Positions 10,546 through 22,189 of a stretch of DNA of 64,000 nt are shown here, one piece after another (positions within the stretch are counted from its first letter, which is position 1; every line of letters starts with the position of its first letter). Position numbers and translations under genes: made by a program. The notes beneath the pieces were generated by a model. The model had not been told where the DNA came from. It worked only from the letters and a program-made list of their open reading frames with translations, and did not search any database. Source of the DNA: Phascolarctos cinereus (taxonomy: Eukaryota; Chordata; Mammalia; Diprotodontia; Phascolarctidae); the NCBI RefSeq assembly GCF_002099425.1, contig NW_018343964.1, positions 15,737,501-15,801,500 on the forward strand, given 5' to 3'.

Positions 10546-10894
10546 TATCTGGGTTTTTTTTTTTTGACCTAGTCATATAATTATATAAGTTAGCAACTTC
10601 TCGTAAAGAAACTGTCTCTCTTGATACAGATCCTCAATTTGTAGGTAATGTTATCTTAAAGAGTCGCCGGGTAGCACTGGATGAATAAGTGACTCACCAA
10701 TGATTGCATTAGCTATTATACATCAGAGGCTAAATTTGAATCTAAATCCTTCTTGATTTCAAGGTCCAACAAATCTCTGTCCTCCTTTTCTTCAAAACTG
10801 TGTTTAAGTGATACTTGGTCCACATGAAGGGTTTCCTGTTACCTTTAAATTTATTTTTACCTTTTATTTACTTTATATATACATATTTATATTC
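10546..10894. other. Decayed SINE-like or unassigned DNA
   Basis: A T-run at 10554 is followed by a stretch with weak antisense SINE traces (gatttcaaggtccaac). Not firmly assignable. Confidence 0.35.
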
Positions 10895-11030
10895 ATGTTA
10901 TCTCCCTAATACAAACCCCCTGAGGGCAAGGACTATTTTCTACTTGTCTATGTACCCCCAGTGTCTAGAATAGGGACTGCCATATGATGAATAGGTTCTT
11001 CATAAATGCTTGCTATTTCCTGGGTTGATT
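10895..11030 (+). repeat. L2 LINE 3' end
   Basis: ccccctgagggcaaggacta, tgtacccccagtgtctagaa, ataggttcttcataaatgct and a terminal ggttgattgacc. Confidence 0.85.
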
Positions 11031-11054
11031 GACCATGCTGCCTCTCATGTGGTT

Positions 11055-11250
11055 GAAGGATCATTGTTGCTGTTATTTGTGCTTCATTCTCAAAGAGGAC
11101 AATAACATTAGGAAGGAGATGCCATGACTTGGAAGTGAATTGGATTTAAGTGAGGAAGGCTGTGCAAGGTCACCAGCCTCACCTTCTCCTCCAGAGCCAT
11201 CTGGGTCCAGTGGCCAGATATCAGTCAGGACGACTGGAGATGCCCTCCCG
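11055..11250 (+). repeat. Interspersed repeat of unknown class (copy 1)
   Basis: Begins ttgctgttatttgtgcttca, then ttctcaaagaggacaataac, with gccatctgggtccagtggcc later. The head resembles, in reverse, the element ending at 23520. I recall this as a recurring marsupial sequence but cannot name its class. Confidence 0.55.
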
Positions 11251-11255
11251 TACGA

Positions 11256-11430
11256 TCATAGATTTAAAAGGGAAAAGCAATTTAGACTTCATTCAATTCA
11301 ACCTCTTCATTTTACAAATGAGGGAAGTGAGGTCCAGAGAGTTTCAGTGACTTACCTGAGGCCACACAAGTAATGATTGACAGAGCTGAGATTCAAATTC
11401 ACATCTTCAGATTCCAAACACAGCCTTGTT
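11256..11430 (-). repeat. MIR3-like SINE
   Basis: cgatcatagatttaaaaggg, acctcttcattttacaaatg, agtgacttacctgaggccac, gagattcaaattcacatctt: the antisense MIR3 order. Confidence 0.88.
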
Positions 11431-12231
11431 GATTCAAGAGTGCACGAATGGTGTGGACCATGAGGGCAGCAGGAATTCAGAGCGAGAAGAGATTGCTATG
11501 GGTTGGAATTGTTAGGGGCAGATTATTTAAGAGATTGCATTTTCACAATGGATTTATATACTTCTTTGGCTTTGGTTTAGATTGGGATGATCATATGGGC
11601 TAGATGAGAAAGGAGCTGCATTGATACCACAAACTCTCCCCTGTCTTATCCTCTGCAGCCGTAGAGAATGGTTCACATCCTGGCAATCTATTATCACACA
11701 GCATGTACATTATCAATAAACTGTTTCATCTGATTTAGCAATGAGTGCTAAATGCTGTTCTGGTAGCAGATCGCAAGTTGAGAGGCTATAATTCTAGCTC
11801 ATCAATAATGGGATGTGAACTAGCCTGTCATGGGCTGGCAGTAGCTGAGTAGCCGATGGTACTGTATTTTTAAAAAATGAATAAAATTTGTGTGCACTGA
11901 AAAGCAGTAGTTATGAATATTTAACAGATAATGCCCCAGCAAGCTGTAGAAAGAAGCATTTTATGACCAGACCATGCCAACACATCACACATGTAACCCG
12001 CCATGTATGTAACACATGTCAACACACATGATGAACATATGGCCTTAAGCTGCTCTCTAGGGAAGCTGGCTGTCACTTGACAAAAATTGTTCTAAGTTCT
12101 CTTAGCTGCTTTTAAAGGTCACACCAAACTGAGGGTGGAAAGAGAAATGAAGCAATGAAGCGAGATTGTTATGTTCCAGGGCCTGTTGTACAGCAGAGCA
12201 TGCCTCTCCTATGGATGGTGGAATGAATTCA
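11431..12231. other. Unassigned, single-copy-looking DNA
   Basis: AT-rich sequence with no repeat match that I recognise. Bases 11690-11960 read as unique and slow-evolving noncoding DNA might do, but that is only an impression. A cluster of acatg motifs lies at 11980-12045. Confidence 0.45.
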
Positions 12232-12470
12232 CCCAATAATAATGACTAACATTTACTTAGCTCTTGAAGGTTTGCAGAGAGCTTTACATATATTTTCATA
12301 TTTGGTCCTCTTAACAATTCTGTGAAGTAGGTTAACTATTACCATCCTCATTTTACAGTACAGGGAGCTGAGTCTGAGAAAGGTTAAGTGACTTGCCTAG
12401 GGTCACATAGCTGATCAGCGTTTAAAGTGGAACATGAATTTCAGTCTTTCTGAGTCCAGGCCCAGTACTT
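12232..12470 (-). repeat. MIR-like SINE
   Basis: aataataatgactaacattt, ggtttgcagagagctttaca, ctcattttacagtacaggga, gacttgcctagggtcacata: antisense MIR from tail to head. Confidence 0.92.
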
Positions 12471-12560
12471 GATCAAACACACCACTTCCAGTACATTCTG
12501 GTATGAAACTTTGGGCTGAATATAGGATCCAGTTTATTATAGCTAAGTTCTTCTTTTGGG

Positions 12561-12562
<2 letters not shown>

Positions 12563-12602
<40 letters not shown>
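12563..12602. repeat. (TG)20 microsatellite
   Basis: Uninterrupted TG dinucleotides. Confidence 0.98.
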
Positions 12603-12604
<2 letters not shown>

Positions 12605-12641
12605 CCTATATTTCAACTCTGAAGCATAACAAAACAATAAT

Positions 12642-12925
12642 AATAATAACAACAACTGGAATTTACATAGAGGTTTAAGGTTTACAAAGCAAACCTTTAT
12701 ATAAACCTTTACATATCTTAACTTACTTTATTCTTACAACAACACTGGAAGGCAGGTGCTATTTTTAATCCCCATTTCACTGATGAGGAAACTGAGACGA
12801 GGAGTGGTTAAGTGAGTTGTCCAGGGTTGCACAGTTTGTAAGTGTCTGAGGTTGGATTTGAACAGAGGTCTTTCTGACTCTTAGCAATCCTATGCCCAAT
12901 CTGCTGCAACACCCTAGCTGTCAAA
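12642..12925 (-). repeat. MIR-like SINE
   Basis: Starts ataataacaacaactggaat; then aggtttacaaagcaaacctt, cccatttcactgatgaggaa, tgtccagggttgcacagttt and tttgaacagaggtctttctg. Nearly full length. Confidence 0.93.
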
Positions 12926-12948
12926 TTGTCTATAAATAATTTTGGTCA

Positions 12949-12950
<2 letters not shown>

Positions 12951-12997
<47 letters not shown>
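12951..12997. repeat. (CA)23 microsatellite
   Basis: Uninterrupted CA dinucleotides just beyond the SINE. Confidence 0.98.
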
Positions 12998-12999
<2 letters not shown>

Positions 13000-13000
<1 letters not shown>

Positions 13001-13734
13001 CACAATTTGTGCTTCTTTCCCAGAGGACCCAGGAAAACATCCTGATGTCTTTGACCAGTATGGCTGCACTATAACACTATTGTGCGCCCTTGTCTCACTT
13101 GGCTTTGTTGCTATACTCTCAGTTTTCTGAGCAAATCATTCTATACAGACTACTTGAAAGAGTGCAATAGTGCTGCCTTCAGCATTTGTGTTTGGTAAAT
13201 GCTTTTCCCATGGTGGCCCCTGGTGTGAGCTGTGGGTTCACAATCGTCTCTGCAGCTTCCTCCCAGTTTTTTTTTTTGGCTCCTCTTATCTCAATAACCT
13301 TTTGCTCTGTGTGGAAGGGAGGATGATGGGGACCAAGCTGTCTCTTCACTTTCTTTATTTAAATAGTACTGCATGCAACTTTTCCATAGAAGGCTTACCC
13401 TTTATCACAAATTTGAGGTGAAGGCATCTTATTCAAGAGTGAACTGGAAAACCAGTGGGGGTATTAATACATGTCCTTGGGTTTCTCAGGTGAACAATTG
13501 TTTAAGCCACAATTATTACAATTTTAAATGGTAAAATGAACAAATGGAGTGTTAATTACAAGGCTTTCTTACATTCTTCCTTCAATCTGAAGGAAGCAGG
13601 AATGTAGGAAGCCCGTGACTTCTTTCTCCATGATTTTGAAATACTCAAATATTCAAAATATTCCATATTTTTTATATAGACATTGATTTAGGTTTTTTTT
13701 TTTCTTTTTTATTATCTTATCTTTAGGAACTCTC
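13000..13734. other. Unassigned DNA
   Basis: No repeat family recognised. An 83-codon frame at 13170 is not convincing. AT-rich at 13640-13720. Confidence 0.5.
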
Positions 13735-13933
13735 CTCAGTACCATAAGCACTGGAAAGAGAGCTGAGTCTGGAGTCAGAGGACCTTGGTTCAAATTGTCT
13801 CTTTGTTGTATGCTACCCAAGTGTCCTTGGTACAGTCATGACCTTCATGGGCCTCTATTTCCTCATGTGTAAAATGAAGGGGTTGGCTGGACAGACTCTG
13901 AGATCTCTTCCAGTTCTCCATCTATGATCTTAT
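13735..13933 (+). repeat. MIR3-like SINE, arm 1 of an inverted pair
   Basis: Head gcactggaaagagagctgag, core-like gtccttggtacagtcatgac, tail ggggttggctggacagactc and agatctcttccagttctcca, ending tctatgatctta. Confidence 0.9.
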
Positions 13934-13939
13934 ATCCCT

Positions 13940-14095
13940 AGGAAATGGAAAGAATCATGGAGACTATTGAGTCCAATCCCCTCATTTTACAGATGAGGAA
14001 ACGGAGGGATCAAGTGATTTCCCAAGATCACACTGGTAGCCAGCAACAGAGAGAAGATTTGGACCCATATTCTTTGACTCCAAACCCTTTGCTCC
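13940..14095 (-). repeat. MIR3-like SINE, arm 2 of an inverted pair
   Basis: agaatcatggagactattga, cctcattttacagatgagga, gatttcccaagatcacactg. Tail-to-tail with the SINE that ends six bases upstream, so the pair could fold back if transcribed. Confidence 0.9.
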
Positions 14096-15009
14096 CTTGA
14101 AAGACAGTGTGTCTAATATCTGGACCAAAGAGGTGTTTGTTTGTCCACCTGAAATTTCCAAATTCTCCATGGCATTTCTCCTGGGATGTTGATTTCTGTA
14201 CCGTGACAAAAAGCCTATTTTCACTATGAGTGAATAAATCTGACACTCTCTCAAGCCTCTCTAACTAAATTCTATTAATTTTGAATGACCCAAGAACCTC
14301 ATGGTTGTCTTTGAAATCTCCTCTATGCTTTCCCTGTGCCTAGATTCATTTTTTTTCTTGGTCCCTTCTAGGCCTGCCATACCTTGCACCGGATGACATA
14401 AACTGGATAACATAGAAGGTGTTCCATAAAAGCATCAGCCTGGTTCCTGAGACAGTTTTTTCCCTGTCTCACTGATTTGGGTAATTAGGAATGACTCAAT
14501 AACCAGGCTGCTCAGAATTGAAACTATTGTTATTGTCTTATTAGAACTGATGAGGCATAGGCAGGGATGTTTGCCTGGGAATGATGGGTGTGCTGATGGT
14601 TTCTTCTAGCACTCATTTCTGATTATAATGCCTAATTGATCTGCAAGCTGGGGTGCTGTGAAGTCCAGAGTCACTTGATGCTGATGAGGGAGAAATGTTC
14701 TGTAGGGAAGTACAGGTGCTGGAGGGAAAAGAGGAAGGGGAAGGCACCGAGGGGACCAGGCTGTAGGTGTGAGAGAAAGTATTAGTCATATATAATGAGT
14801 CTTCATGATCCTGGCTGCACCCCCTCCCACCCAATGTCATTAGACCCTATAAATACTATTACCAAGATTGCTGGGATTTCATTAAGGTCCCCCTCTTCAT
14901 TTAAAAATGAGCCCATACCCCCAAATTTACCCTCAGAACCAGTGTCCTCTACCAGAGACGAAATCCTAATAAATTTCATGAGAGCAGATCTTCCTGAAAA
15001 ATAGTTACA
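14096..15009. other. Unassigned DNA
   Basis: No repeat or coding signal recognised. Short 60-90 codon frames look like chance. Confidence 0.5.
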
Positions 15010-15235
15010 TAGAATAAGGAAGACCAAAGATAAAATCTGGCCTCAGTGATACTGAGCAAGTCATGTAACCTATGTTTGCCTCAGTTTCCTCACTTGTAAA
15101 ATGGGGATAATAATAGCACCTATCTTCTTGGGGTTGTTGTGAGGATTAAATGAGATAATAATAATAAAGTACTTACCACAATGCCTAGCACGTAATGAAT
15201 GCTATATAAATGATAGCTATTATTATTGTTATATA
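15010..15235 (+). repeat. MIR-like SINE
   Basis: gcctcagtttcctcacttgt, aatggggataataatagcac, ggggttgttgtgaggattaa, tagcacgtaatgaatgctat; full MIR tail. Confidence 0.93.
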
Positions 15236-15715
15236 AAATGCATATAAATATATGCATACATATACATCTATATCCGCCCATATATTTTATTGTATTTTAT
15301 TCATTCATGAGACCCATATACTCAAGAGTAAAATACAGTTGGATGGTATTGGGGAAATTTTAACTTAATACAAATAGTTTGACTTATGAAGTGACTTCTA
15401 TGGACAAAGAATTTTAGAATTAATATAAAGCTCTAAAAAGCTACTCAGATGCATTTATGCCTACAAGATGTAATTAGATTATGCTTTACCAGAGCAAGAT
15501 GCTAAACAGAGACTAAGTCCTGGAATTGATAAGCCATGAGGCTATGGAGAACATGGCTACCATTTTTATGTTCTTAAACTGTTAGAAAGACTCCTAAGCA
15601 CTCCTCTCTAGCAAAGGATGAACTCAGCTGGTACAATTAAACCAAAAACTAAGAGTGGGTCTGATGCAGATATGGTAGAGAGAAATCTCTAGTTTTAACT
15701 TTTTCAATTAAGAAG
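15236..15715. other. AT-rich unassigned DNA
   Basis: ATATA-rich at 15236-15300, then sequence with no recognised family. Confidence 0.5.
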
Positions 15716-16500
15716 CATTTTATAAATCAGTCTTCCTTCTTGACCTTTCCCTTCTTCTGTCTTTCCCCTTCCCCCACTGAACAAATAAAAAAAAAGCAAA
15801 AACAAAAACAGAAATGAAATATGAAGCCCTCAATACATAGCTGCATAATCTGGTAAAACAGATTCCCACGTTAGCCATGTCTGAAAACATCTGCCTTTTG
15901 CTGAGTTTTAAGTTAATCACCTCTCTATGAGTCGGTGAGTGGCATGTTTCATCTACTTTCTTTTGGACTCCTGGTTCTATCATTGTGTTGATCAGAATTC
16001 TAAAGCCTTTCAATGTTGTTTTGCTCTGTAATGTCATTTCCACTGTTTACATCATTCTCCCAGTTCTGCTTACCACCCTCTGTATCAGTTCATAATGATC
16101 CTCCCAGTTTCCTTTGAAATGGTCACTTCAACAATTTCTTAATGCACAGTATTATTCCATTATGTTCGTGTACCACTTCCTCAATAGGAAGACATTCCCT
16201 TTGTTTCTAATTTTTAGCTACTGTGAAAAGAGCTGCTATAAATATTTTTGTACATACAGATAGATTCTTTCCCTCTTTCTTTGATTTCTTTTGGAGTAGA
16301 GGTCTAGTAATAGTACAGCTGAATTAAAGGGTCTACCCAGTTTGGTAACTTCCTGGGCATAATTCCAAATTGCTTTTCAGAATGGCTAGATGAATTCACA
16401 AATCCACCTGTTTTCTCACAGCCCCTCCAGCATCTGTCATTTTCCTCTTTTATTATTTTTGTCAGTCTGATATGTATGAAATGGAAGCTCAAAGTTGCCT
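15716..16500 (-). repeat. L1 LINE 3' end, old
   Basis: On the minus strand it holds the end of ORF2 in decayed form (gcagctcttttcacagtagc, then aatggaataatactgtgcat) followed by the 3' UTR. On the plus strand the same features read as aaaagagctgctataaatat and attccaaattgcttttcaga. Compare the better-kept 3' end at 47261. It is 5'-truncated. Confidence 0.85.
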
Positions 16501-16539
16501 AAATTTCTGTTTCTTTAATTATTAGCTCACTATGAAATC

Positions 16540-16752
16540 TCTATCACAGGGTGGATAGAGTGCTGGGTCTGGAGCCAGGAAGACTCATTTTCCTGATCTA
16601 GTCACTTAATCCTGTTTGGCCCAGTTTCCTCATCTGTAAAATGAGTTGGAAAGCTACTCTAGTATTTTTGCAAAGAACACCGCAAATGGGGTCACAAAAA
16701 GTCGGGCATGGCTGAAATGACTGACTGAAATGACTGAATGAACAACAAAAAT
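16540..16752 (+). repeat. tRNA-headed SINE with RTE-type tail
   Basis: tctggagccaggaagactca, cctcatctgtaaaatgagtt, caaatggggtcacaaaaagt, ending gactgaatgaacaacaaaaa. The atgactga motif of the tail is duplicated. Confidence 0.9.
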
Positions 16753-16962
16753 GAAGTCCCTAAAGAAGACTGGAGTATCATTCATCCAATTTTGATCCTG
16801 GGTGGGGTCCAAGGTGAGATCTAGTTTGGACCATGACTGAACAGGGCCCATGGTTCTAACAGAACTCCCCCCCCCAAAGAACAGGGGGAAAGGAAGATAT
16901 TTTGGTGTAGATGGAGCTTCAGAAGATGCATTTAAGCCAGTATTTGGAACTGAGTAGAGAGC
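16753..16962. other. Unassigned short spacer between two SINEs
   Basis: Contains a C8 run at 16868. No family recognised. Confidence 0.5.
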
Positions 16963-17200
16963 TAGACAGCTTTGTGTTGCAGTGGATAGACCACTAGGCC
17001 TAGAGACTTGAGTTCAAATCTGGCCTCAGACACTTACTGGCTGTGTGATCCTAGGCAAGTCACTTAACCCTGTTTTCCTCAGTTTCCTCATCTGTAAAAT
17101 GAGCTAGAGAAGGAAATGGCAAACCACTGCAGTATCTCTGCCAAGAAAACCCTAAATGGGGTTAGGATGAGTAGGACAGAATTGAACAACAAAAATAAAA
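16963..17200 (+). repeat. tRNA-headed SINE with RTE-type tail
   Basis: gtgttgcagtggatagacca, ggctgtgtgatcctaggcaa, gagctagagaaggaaatggc, ending acagaattgaacaacaaaaa. Confidence 0.93.
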
Positions 17201-17435
17201 ACAGACGACTCAATGAGCAAGAAAGGTCCAGAGGTAAGAGTTGGCATCAGGGGTGGAAGCAAGGTAAAACCCAGAAATTTCCAATAAGGGCTGAGAAGTG
17301 GGGCAGTGGGAGACAAGGTCCGCGTTTGAAGTGCAAAGGTTTTGGTGCCCAATAATAGACAAAAATCAAAGTACCATAAAGAGTGGGATCAGTTTATTTT
17401 CCTCAAAGATTTAATGAGTATATAGAATAGATATA

Positions 17436-17548
17436 ATATGGACTCTTTGAGATCAGAGCCTAATTTAATTTTACCTTTGTAATGCTAGCACGTAGTACAG
17501 GGCCTGGCACATAGAACAGGGCTTGATAAATTCTTGTTGATTATATGT
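17436..17548 (+). repeat. L2 LINE 3' end
   Basis: gctagcacgtagtacagggc, ctggcacatagaacagggct, tgataaattcttgttgatta. Confidence 0.8.
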
Positions 17549-17930
17549 TTGATAAGTGCATGTTTGGTTGATTGGCAGTGGAGCTGAGCCAAAGTGAGGG
17601 GGGCCTGGCTCTTTCTAGTCTCACTCCTTTCAGGTGTAGAGCTCTGAATGCCACCCACTGCCTCCCCTCATCATAACCTTCCATGGAACCTAAAGGGTGG
17701 CAGACATCTCTCATTCCAGTCACTCTCAACACTTCAATCTTCTCAAGCTGGCTGACACCTCACTCAGAGTGGGGAAAGACTGAGCCTTCAGCTTCTGGAT
17801 AATTGTTTTCTAGGTTAAGATCATCAAACAGCAAGGACTGTTTGGTTGGGGTTGACCTTTTTTTTTGTTATCGTGTATGTCAACAGGTATAGATTGCACA
17901 GATGCACACACTATCCCCCTTCTGCTTCAA
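17549..17930. other. Unassigned DNA
   Basis: No repeat or gene recognised. The 63-codon minus frame here is not convincing. Confidence 0.5.
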
Positions 17931-17990
17931 TCAATCAATCAATCAATCAATCAACAAACATTTATCAAGGCCTTCTATGAATAGGGGGAA
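17931..17990 (-). repeat. L2 3' terminus with (TTGA/TGAT)n
   Basis: caatcaatcaatcaatcaat is the antisense of the L2 terminal repeat. It is followed by caaacatttatcaaggcctt, the L2 3' end proper. Confidence 0.85.
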
Positions 17991-18182
17991 TTTCATGCTT
18001 TGGCTTTGAAGGCCTGGTACTTTAAGACCTATTGCCATCTAGCTCAACTTGGAGAGAAGGGGCCAGTTTGCACATTCTTGTACAAACCATGCCAAGTCTG
18101 ACCATTTGTATTATGGGTAGACTAGATAAGAACAAATTGGGAACAGAGAGTCTTTTTGTGTTTTACGTAAAACTACCATTGA

Positions 18183-18350
18183 GAGGAAATGTAGTATAAT
18201 GGAAAAAAACTGGACTTGGAGTAAAAACACTTAGTTTCAAATCTTGGTTCTATTCCTTACTAGCTGAGGGACTATGTGTAAGTGACCTACCCTGTTGGGC
18301 CTCAGTCCTCTTATCTATAAAATGGTCATAACAACCCTTTCATCTCCTCT
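18183..18350 (+). repeat. MIR-like SINE, degenerate
   Basis: gtagtataatggaaaaaaac, ctggacttggagtaaaaaca, ggcctcagtcctcttatcta, aaatggtcataacaaccc. Confidence 0.8.
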
Positions 18351-18559
18351 CCCCAAGTCACTTTTGTGAGGAAGTACTTCTATTGTTAACTTTAAAGTAG
18401 TATATAGTGAAAAAATCTTTTTGCTATTCCAATTTAATTATACTGGCCAAGACACTTCCCTCTGTTCTGACCTCTCACTTTGAAAGAGGCAGAAAGACAT
18501 ATTACCCCTTCAATGGCATGCTTCCAAATAGCTGGAATGATGACAGATGATCGTTAGTT

Positions 18560-18632
18560 CTGTGACTAACACCTTAGCTAGAAAGTTGGCACACAGTTGG
18601 TGCCAAATTAAAGCTTGCTGATTGATTGATCC
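18560..18632 (+). repeat. L2 3' tail, weak
   Basis: ttggcacacagttggtgcca, then aaagcttgctgattgattga. Only the last 70 bases are recognisable. Confidence 0.5.
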
Positions 18633-19508
18633 TACGTATTCATGGAAACACATGATGAGCGTGTAGATATCTTTGGAGACAACTTTTTTTTTCAGCCTGC
18701 AAAGTTTTCAGAAATCTTTAGGCTGCAAAAAATTGAATGCATCCCCTGCCCTTTCTATCTGCCCTTCCTGTAAGTTATTCCTACTATCTTCCCCTGACAT
18801 TTCTTGCCTCACCAGGTCAGGAAAATACTTGAAGTGAATGTCATCTGAGCTTCCTCAATCAGTCAGATTCCAAGAAAAATAATCAAAAAGGGAACAGAAT
18901 GATGGAGTAGAGGAGATTCTATTTCTATTAGCTGTTTCTTTGTTTCTCTTAAACTTTGGGCTTGATTTCCATTAGAGCATTACACTTTATTTTGGCTCAC
19001 CTTATTCTCATGAAGGTAATAGTATGTATGTGCACACATGCACACACCCATACACACCCCTCTCTCCCTTCCCAATACATATGTATCAGGTCTAGGTATG
19101 TGACCTGACTTATGCCCAACAGTGATGAACCAATGAGCAGATTGTGACTGTGTTGACATTTGAGTTCTCAATCTAATTGCTTGTTTATATAATGCAAGAG
19201 TTGGCAACCTTTCCAAAGCAATGTGTCAAGACTTCATTGATTCATTGTAATTTTGAGTTTCCTGTGCCAGTAACAGCCCTCTCTCCTCCTAAATCATAGT
19301 AGATGGAAAGCTTCCATGTCAGCAGCCAGGAAAGTGGAGGAATGGGGCATGTGGTGAAAAATGTGGAAGCTCTTAGGAACTTGGGGCTTCAAAAGTGGAT
19401 GAACAAGCTGCAAAAAGCAGAAAGAGCTTATTTTAGCCGGCCCTGGTGGCAGATGTACAAGCAGAAGGAAAGAAATTCTCTTCCTTCTCCTTATTCTCCA
19501 GGTTGTTT
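18633..19508. other. Unassigned DNA
   Basis: No family recognised. A short degenerate CA-rich stretch lies at 19030-19060. Confidence 0.5.
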
Positions 19509-19665
19509 CTTCTTCTTCTTCTTCTTCTTCTCTTCTTCTTCTTCTTCTTCTTCTTCTTCTTCTTCTTCTTCTTCTTCTTCTTCTTCCTCTTCCTCTTCTT
19601 CTTCCTTCTTCTTCCTCTCCCTCTTCTTATTCTCCTTCCTTCCTTCTTCTTCTTCCCTTTTCTGT
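19509..19665. repeat. (TTC)n polypyrimidine tract
   Basis: About 150 bases of TTC with scattered CCT and TCC interruptions, all pyrimidine on the plus strand. It alone creates the Ser-, Phe- and Lys-rich open frames seen on both strands here, which are artefacts. Confidence 0.97.
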
Positions 19666-19892
19666 ATAAAAGTGAACCTTGTCCAGGAATCTGAAAATCA
19701 AAAGTCTCCTGGCTGCTGCTGCTCCTAAGTGTCCTGATGGCTTGAATGTTTTCATACGTATTCTTGCTGTTTGTTATATAATGCACTTTGCTATGTGTCA
19801 AGATCATCTAAGATGGAGGCATCAAGGGCCCTATTTGTGGGAGAAAACCTGAATTCCCCTACTTGTTGGAATGAATGGTTTCTGTCTTTAAT

Positions 19893-20092
19893 GGGCATTA
19901 CATGGTAGTGGAGAGGGGGAACTGTCAAAGTCAGGAAGACCTGAGATCAGATCTCCCCTCTGACAAACCACATAATTTCTCAGTGGATGAGGAAGCTCTC
20001 TAAGACTAGAAGTCAGAGAGAAGACACAAATCTGAACTGGTAGAGGGAATTTCCTTACCAGGGAGTTCCTTAGACCAACAGAATCAGTTTTA
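19893..20092 (+). repeat. tRNA-headed SINE, fourth tail type
   Basis: Head gtcaggaagacctgagatca, then gctctctaagactagaagtc, gaactggtagagggaatttc and taccagggagttccttagac. The same tail occurs at 48005-48165 and 60850-61065. Confidence 0.75.
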
Positions 20093-20309
20093 GTTCCTAT
20101 TCCCTAACAATCCCTAATGAGGACAGTAGTAAATCAGTTCAGTTAAGGAGTAGAAATGGTAGACTCTTTAAACCCCACTTTACAGTGTTCACTGACAATG
20201 TACAAATCAGCAGTGGTACATACAAAAAGGGTACAAGGCCACATGTACCAGCCAGCTCCAAAAGCCACCCAATCTCCCAGGCATTTGTTCTGGTCCCAGA
20301 GAATCAAAG

Positions 20310-20455
20310 CAACACACACATACACACACACACACACACATACATATATACATATGCACATACACATATACACACATATATACACGTGTGTATATATGTG
20401 TGTATATGTGTGAATGTATATAAATATGTGTGTATGTGTGTGTGTGTGTATATTC
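20310..20455. repeat. CA / TA / TG compound microsatellite
   Basis: Alternating purine-pyrimidine throughout: CA units, TATACATA units, then TG units. A candidate for Z-DNA or cruciform formation. Confidence 0.93.
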
Positions 20456-20614
20456 AAGCCACTGGAAAACTACCTATCTAGAACTATAGGTCAATTAGAG
20501 GTCACCCATGGATCCATCAATCATTCTACCTCTCTCTGTTTCCTTGTTTCTTTCTCTTTATGGGGGAAGATGCAGAGTGAGGCCAGCCTGCAATCTAAAA
20601 GCCATTAATTAAAT

Positions 20615-20705
20615 CACAGGATATCAAAGTTGGAAGGGACTTTAGAGGTTATCTGGTCCAACTGATACCTGACCAAGAATTTTCTTCTCCAAATTTGCTT
20701 TTCAG
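20615..20705 (+). repeat. CR1/L3 LINE fragment
   Basis: aaagttggaagggactttag, tggtccaactgatacctgac; the same order as at 31010. Confidence 0.65.
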
Positions 20706-20711
20706 TGTTGA

Positions 20712-20935
20712 CATGCTTATAGTGTTTTACATTTATACAGTTTTTTTTCCCCAAATATATAATCTTATTTGGTCTTCTGAGCAACCCAGTGAAGTAGGTG
20801 GCACAAGTAGTATGCCCATTTTACAGATTAGAAAACTGACACTCACGGAAGTTGAGTGACTTACTCAGGGTAATACAGATAATAAGTGTTGGAGATAGAG
20901 TTCATCCCCTTCTGACTCCAAATCCCTTAATTTTT
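20712..20935 (-). repeat. MIR-like SINE
   Basis: agtgttttacatttatacag, gtatgcccattttacagatt, agtgacttactcagggtaat; antisense MIR. Confidence 0.88.
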
Positions 20936-21486
20936 CCTCCTAGGAATGCTACCTCAAGAATCTGTGTTAATGAATTAGTAAATTGCCCTTGGGCTATTCA
21001 CCAAGGGATCAAAGTAGTAAGTTCATGCCTCTGGTGTCAACAAATGTATGTCACCATTCTTTCAACCTCTTTAGCTGTACGTAATAGACTAACATTACAA
21101 AGACAGATCGAAGAAGGTCTGATAGATGCTATAGGAACTGTTGGTTACCTAGGCAGAAGGTTCAGTAACAGGATCTGACATCTCCATTGATTATATGATA
21201 TCTGCATCATAGTGTTTGGTCATATTTGAATAAGCATTAAATTAATTGGTATTTTCCAAGGACAGTTTTTGTTACAGCAACTGTGTTTTATTTTCCCCTA
21301 TCCTTTCCCAATAGGCTTCCAGTTATCGGGTTTTGCTTAAAACAGTAAAGAATTATTGATTGTCATGGGAGAATGGGCATAGCTGGACACAAAAGTCCAA
21401 TTTCTGGAAGAATCATTTAGGAGGAGAAACTGGCCCTCACTGTGCACTTAACAGAAGGAGCCAGAATATTAATCATCATCTTTCAC
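20936..21486. other. Unassigned DNA
   Basis: A 108-codon plus frame (20852-21178) begins in the SINE and has no recognisable domain. Nothing else seen. Confidence 0.45.
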
Positions 21487-21662
21487 TCATGGGAATTAAA
21501 ATTGAAAAGACCTTTGAGATCATCTGGTCCAATCCTCTTATTTTAACAGATGAGGAATCTGAGGCCCAGGGAGAAGTGACATACCCAAGACCATATAGGT
21601 AGCAAAGAGTAGTGTCAGAACTTGAACCCAGGTCCTTTGGCACCACACACAGCACTCCATCC
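21487..21662 (-). repeat. MIR3-like SINE
   Basis: ttgagatcatctggtccaat, acagatgaggaatctgaggc, gaacttgaacccaggtcctt. Confidence 0.9.
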
Positions 21663-22189
21663 AAATTGTTCTGTAAGGAATAATTCTTGGCAGTTAGAGC
21701 CTGGGCTCTTTCAAGAACAGAGAGAATTATACCTCTAGCCCACCTATGTCCCTTCTGTGGGGTGAAGCTGCCTGATAAGTCCTGAGCCATTCATTCCATT
21801 AAAATATTCACTGAGAACCATCTCTTGGGAGAGATTTGTAGCTGTCTATTCTACCTATATAATGACTTTAAGTCCTGTAGTCTCCTCCTTGCCTATCCAT
21901 TCGACATATAGTCTAGATCTATTCTGCAGGGCACCTCAGGAACTCACAGGGGCCTCTCAGAATATTGTAAAATGCCAACCTAATTACTTAACATATGAGG
22001 CTATTAGATCTTTCTTTTGTCCTAGGAATGCTGTGAACCAAGACAGCTTGGGGATCTCTTGCCTAGACTTCACCTGCCTTCTGCCTCATCAGGGAGAGTT
22101 CTCTATTCACACCCTGGTTAATTCTAGCCGTAGCTACTCAAATGGTGATGTGATTATTGTCCATGTGGATATTCTCTCGAATGATGCTG
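21663..22189. other. Unassigned DNA
   Basis: Includes a 114-codon plus frame (21862-22206) with no recognisable domain, probably chance. Confidence 0.45.

Noticed and set aside
19303-19807. Ser-rich 141-codon and Lys/Arg-rich 124-codon frames
   Set aside because: The low-complexity parts come from the (TTC)n tract; flanking codons show no domain.
20143-20481. His/Thr-rich and Val/Cys-rich frames
   Set aside because: Translated CA/TG microsatellite.
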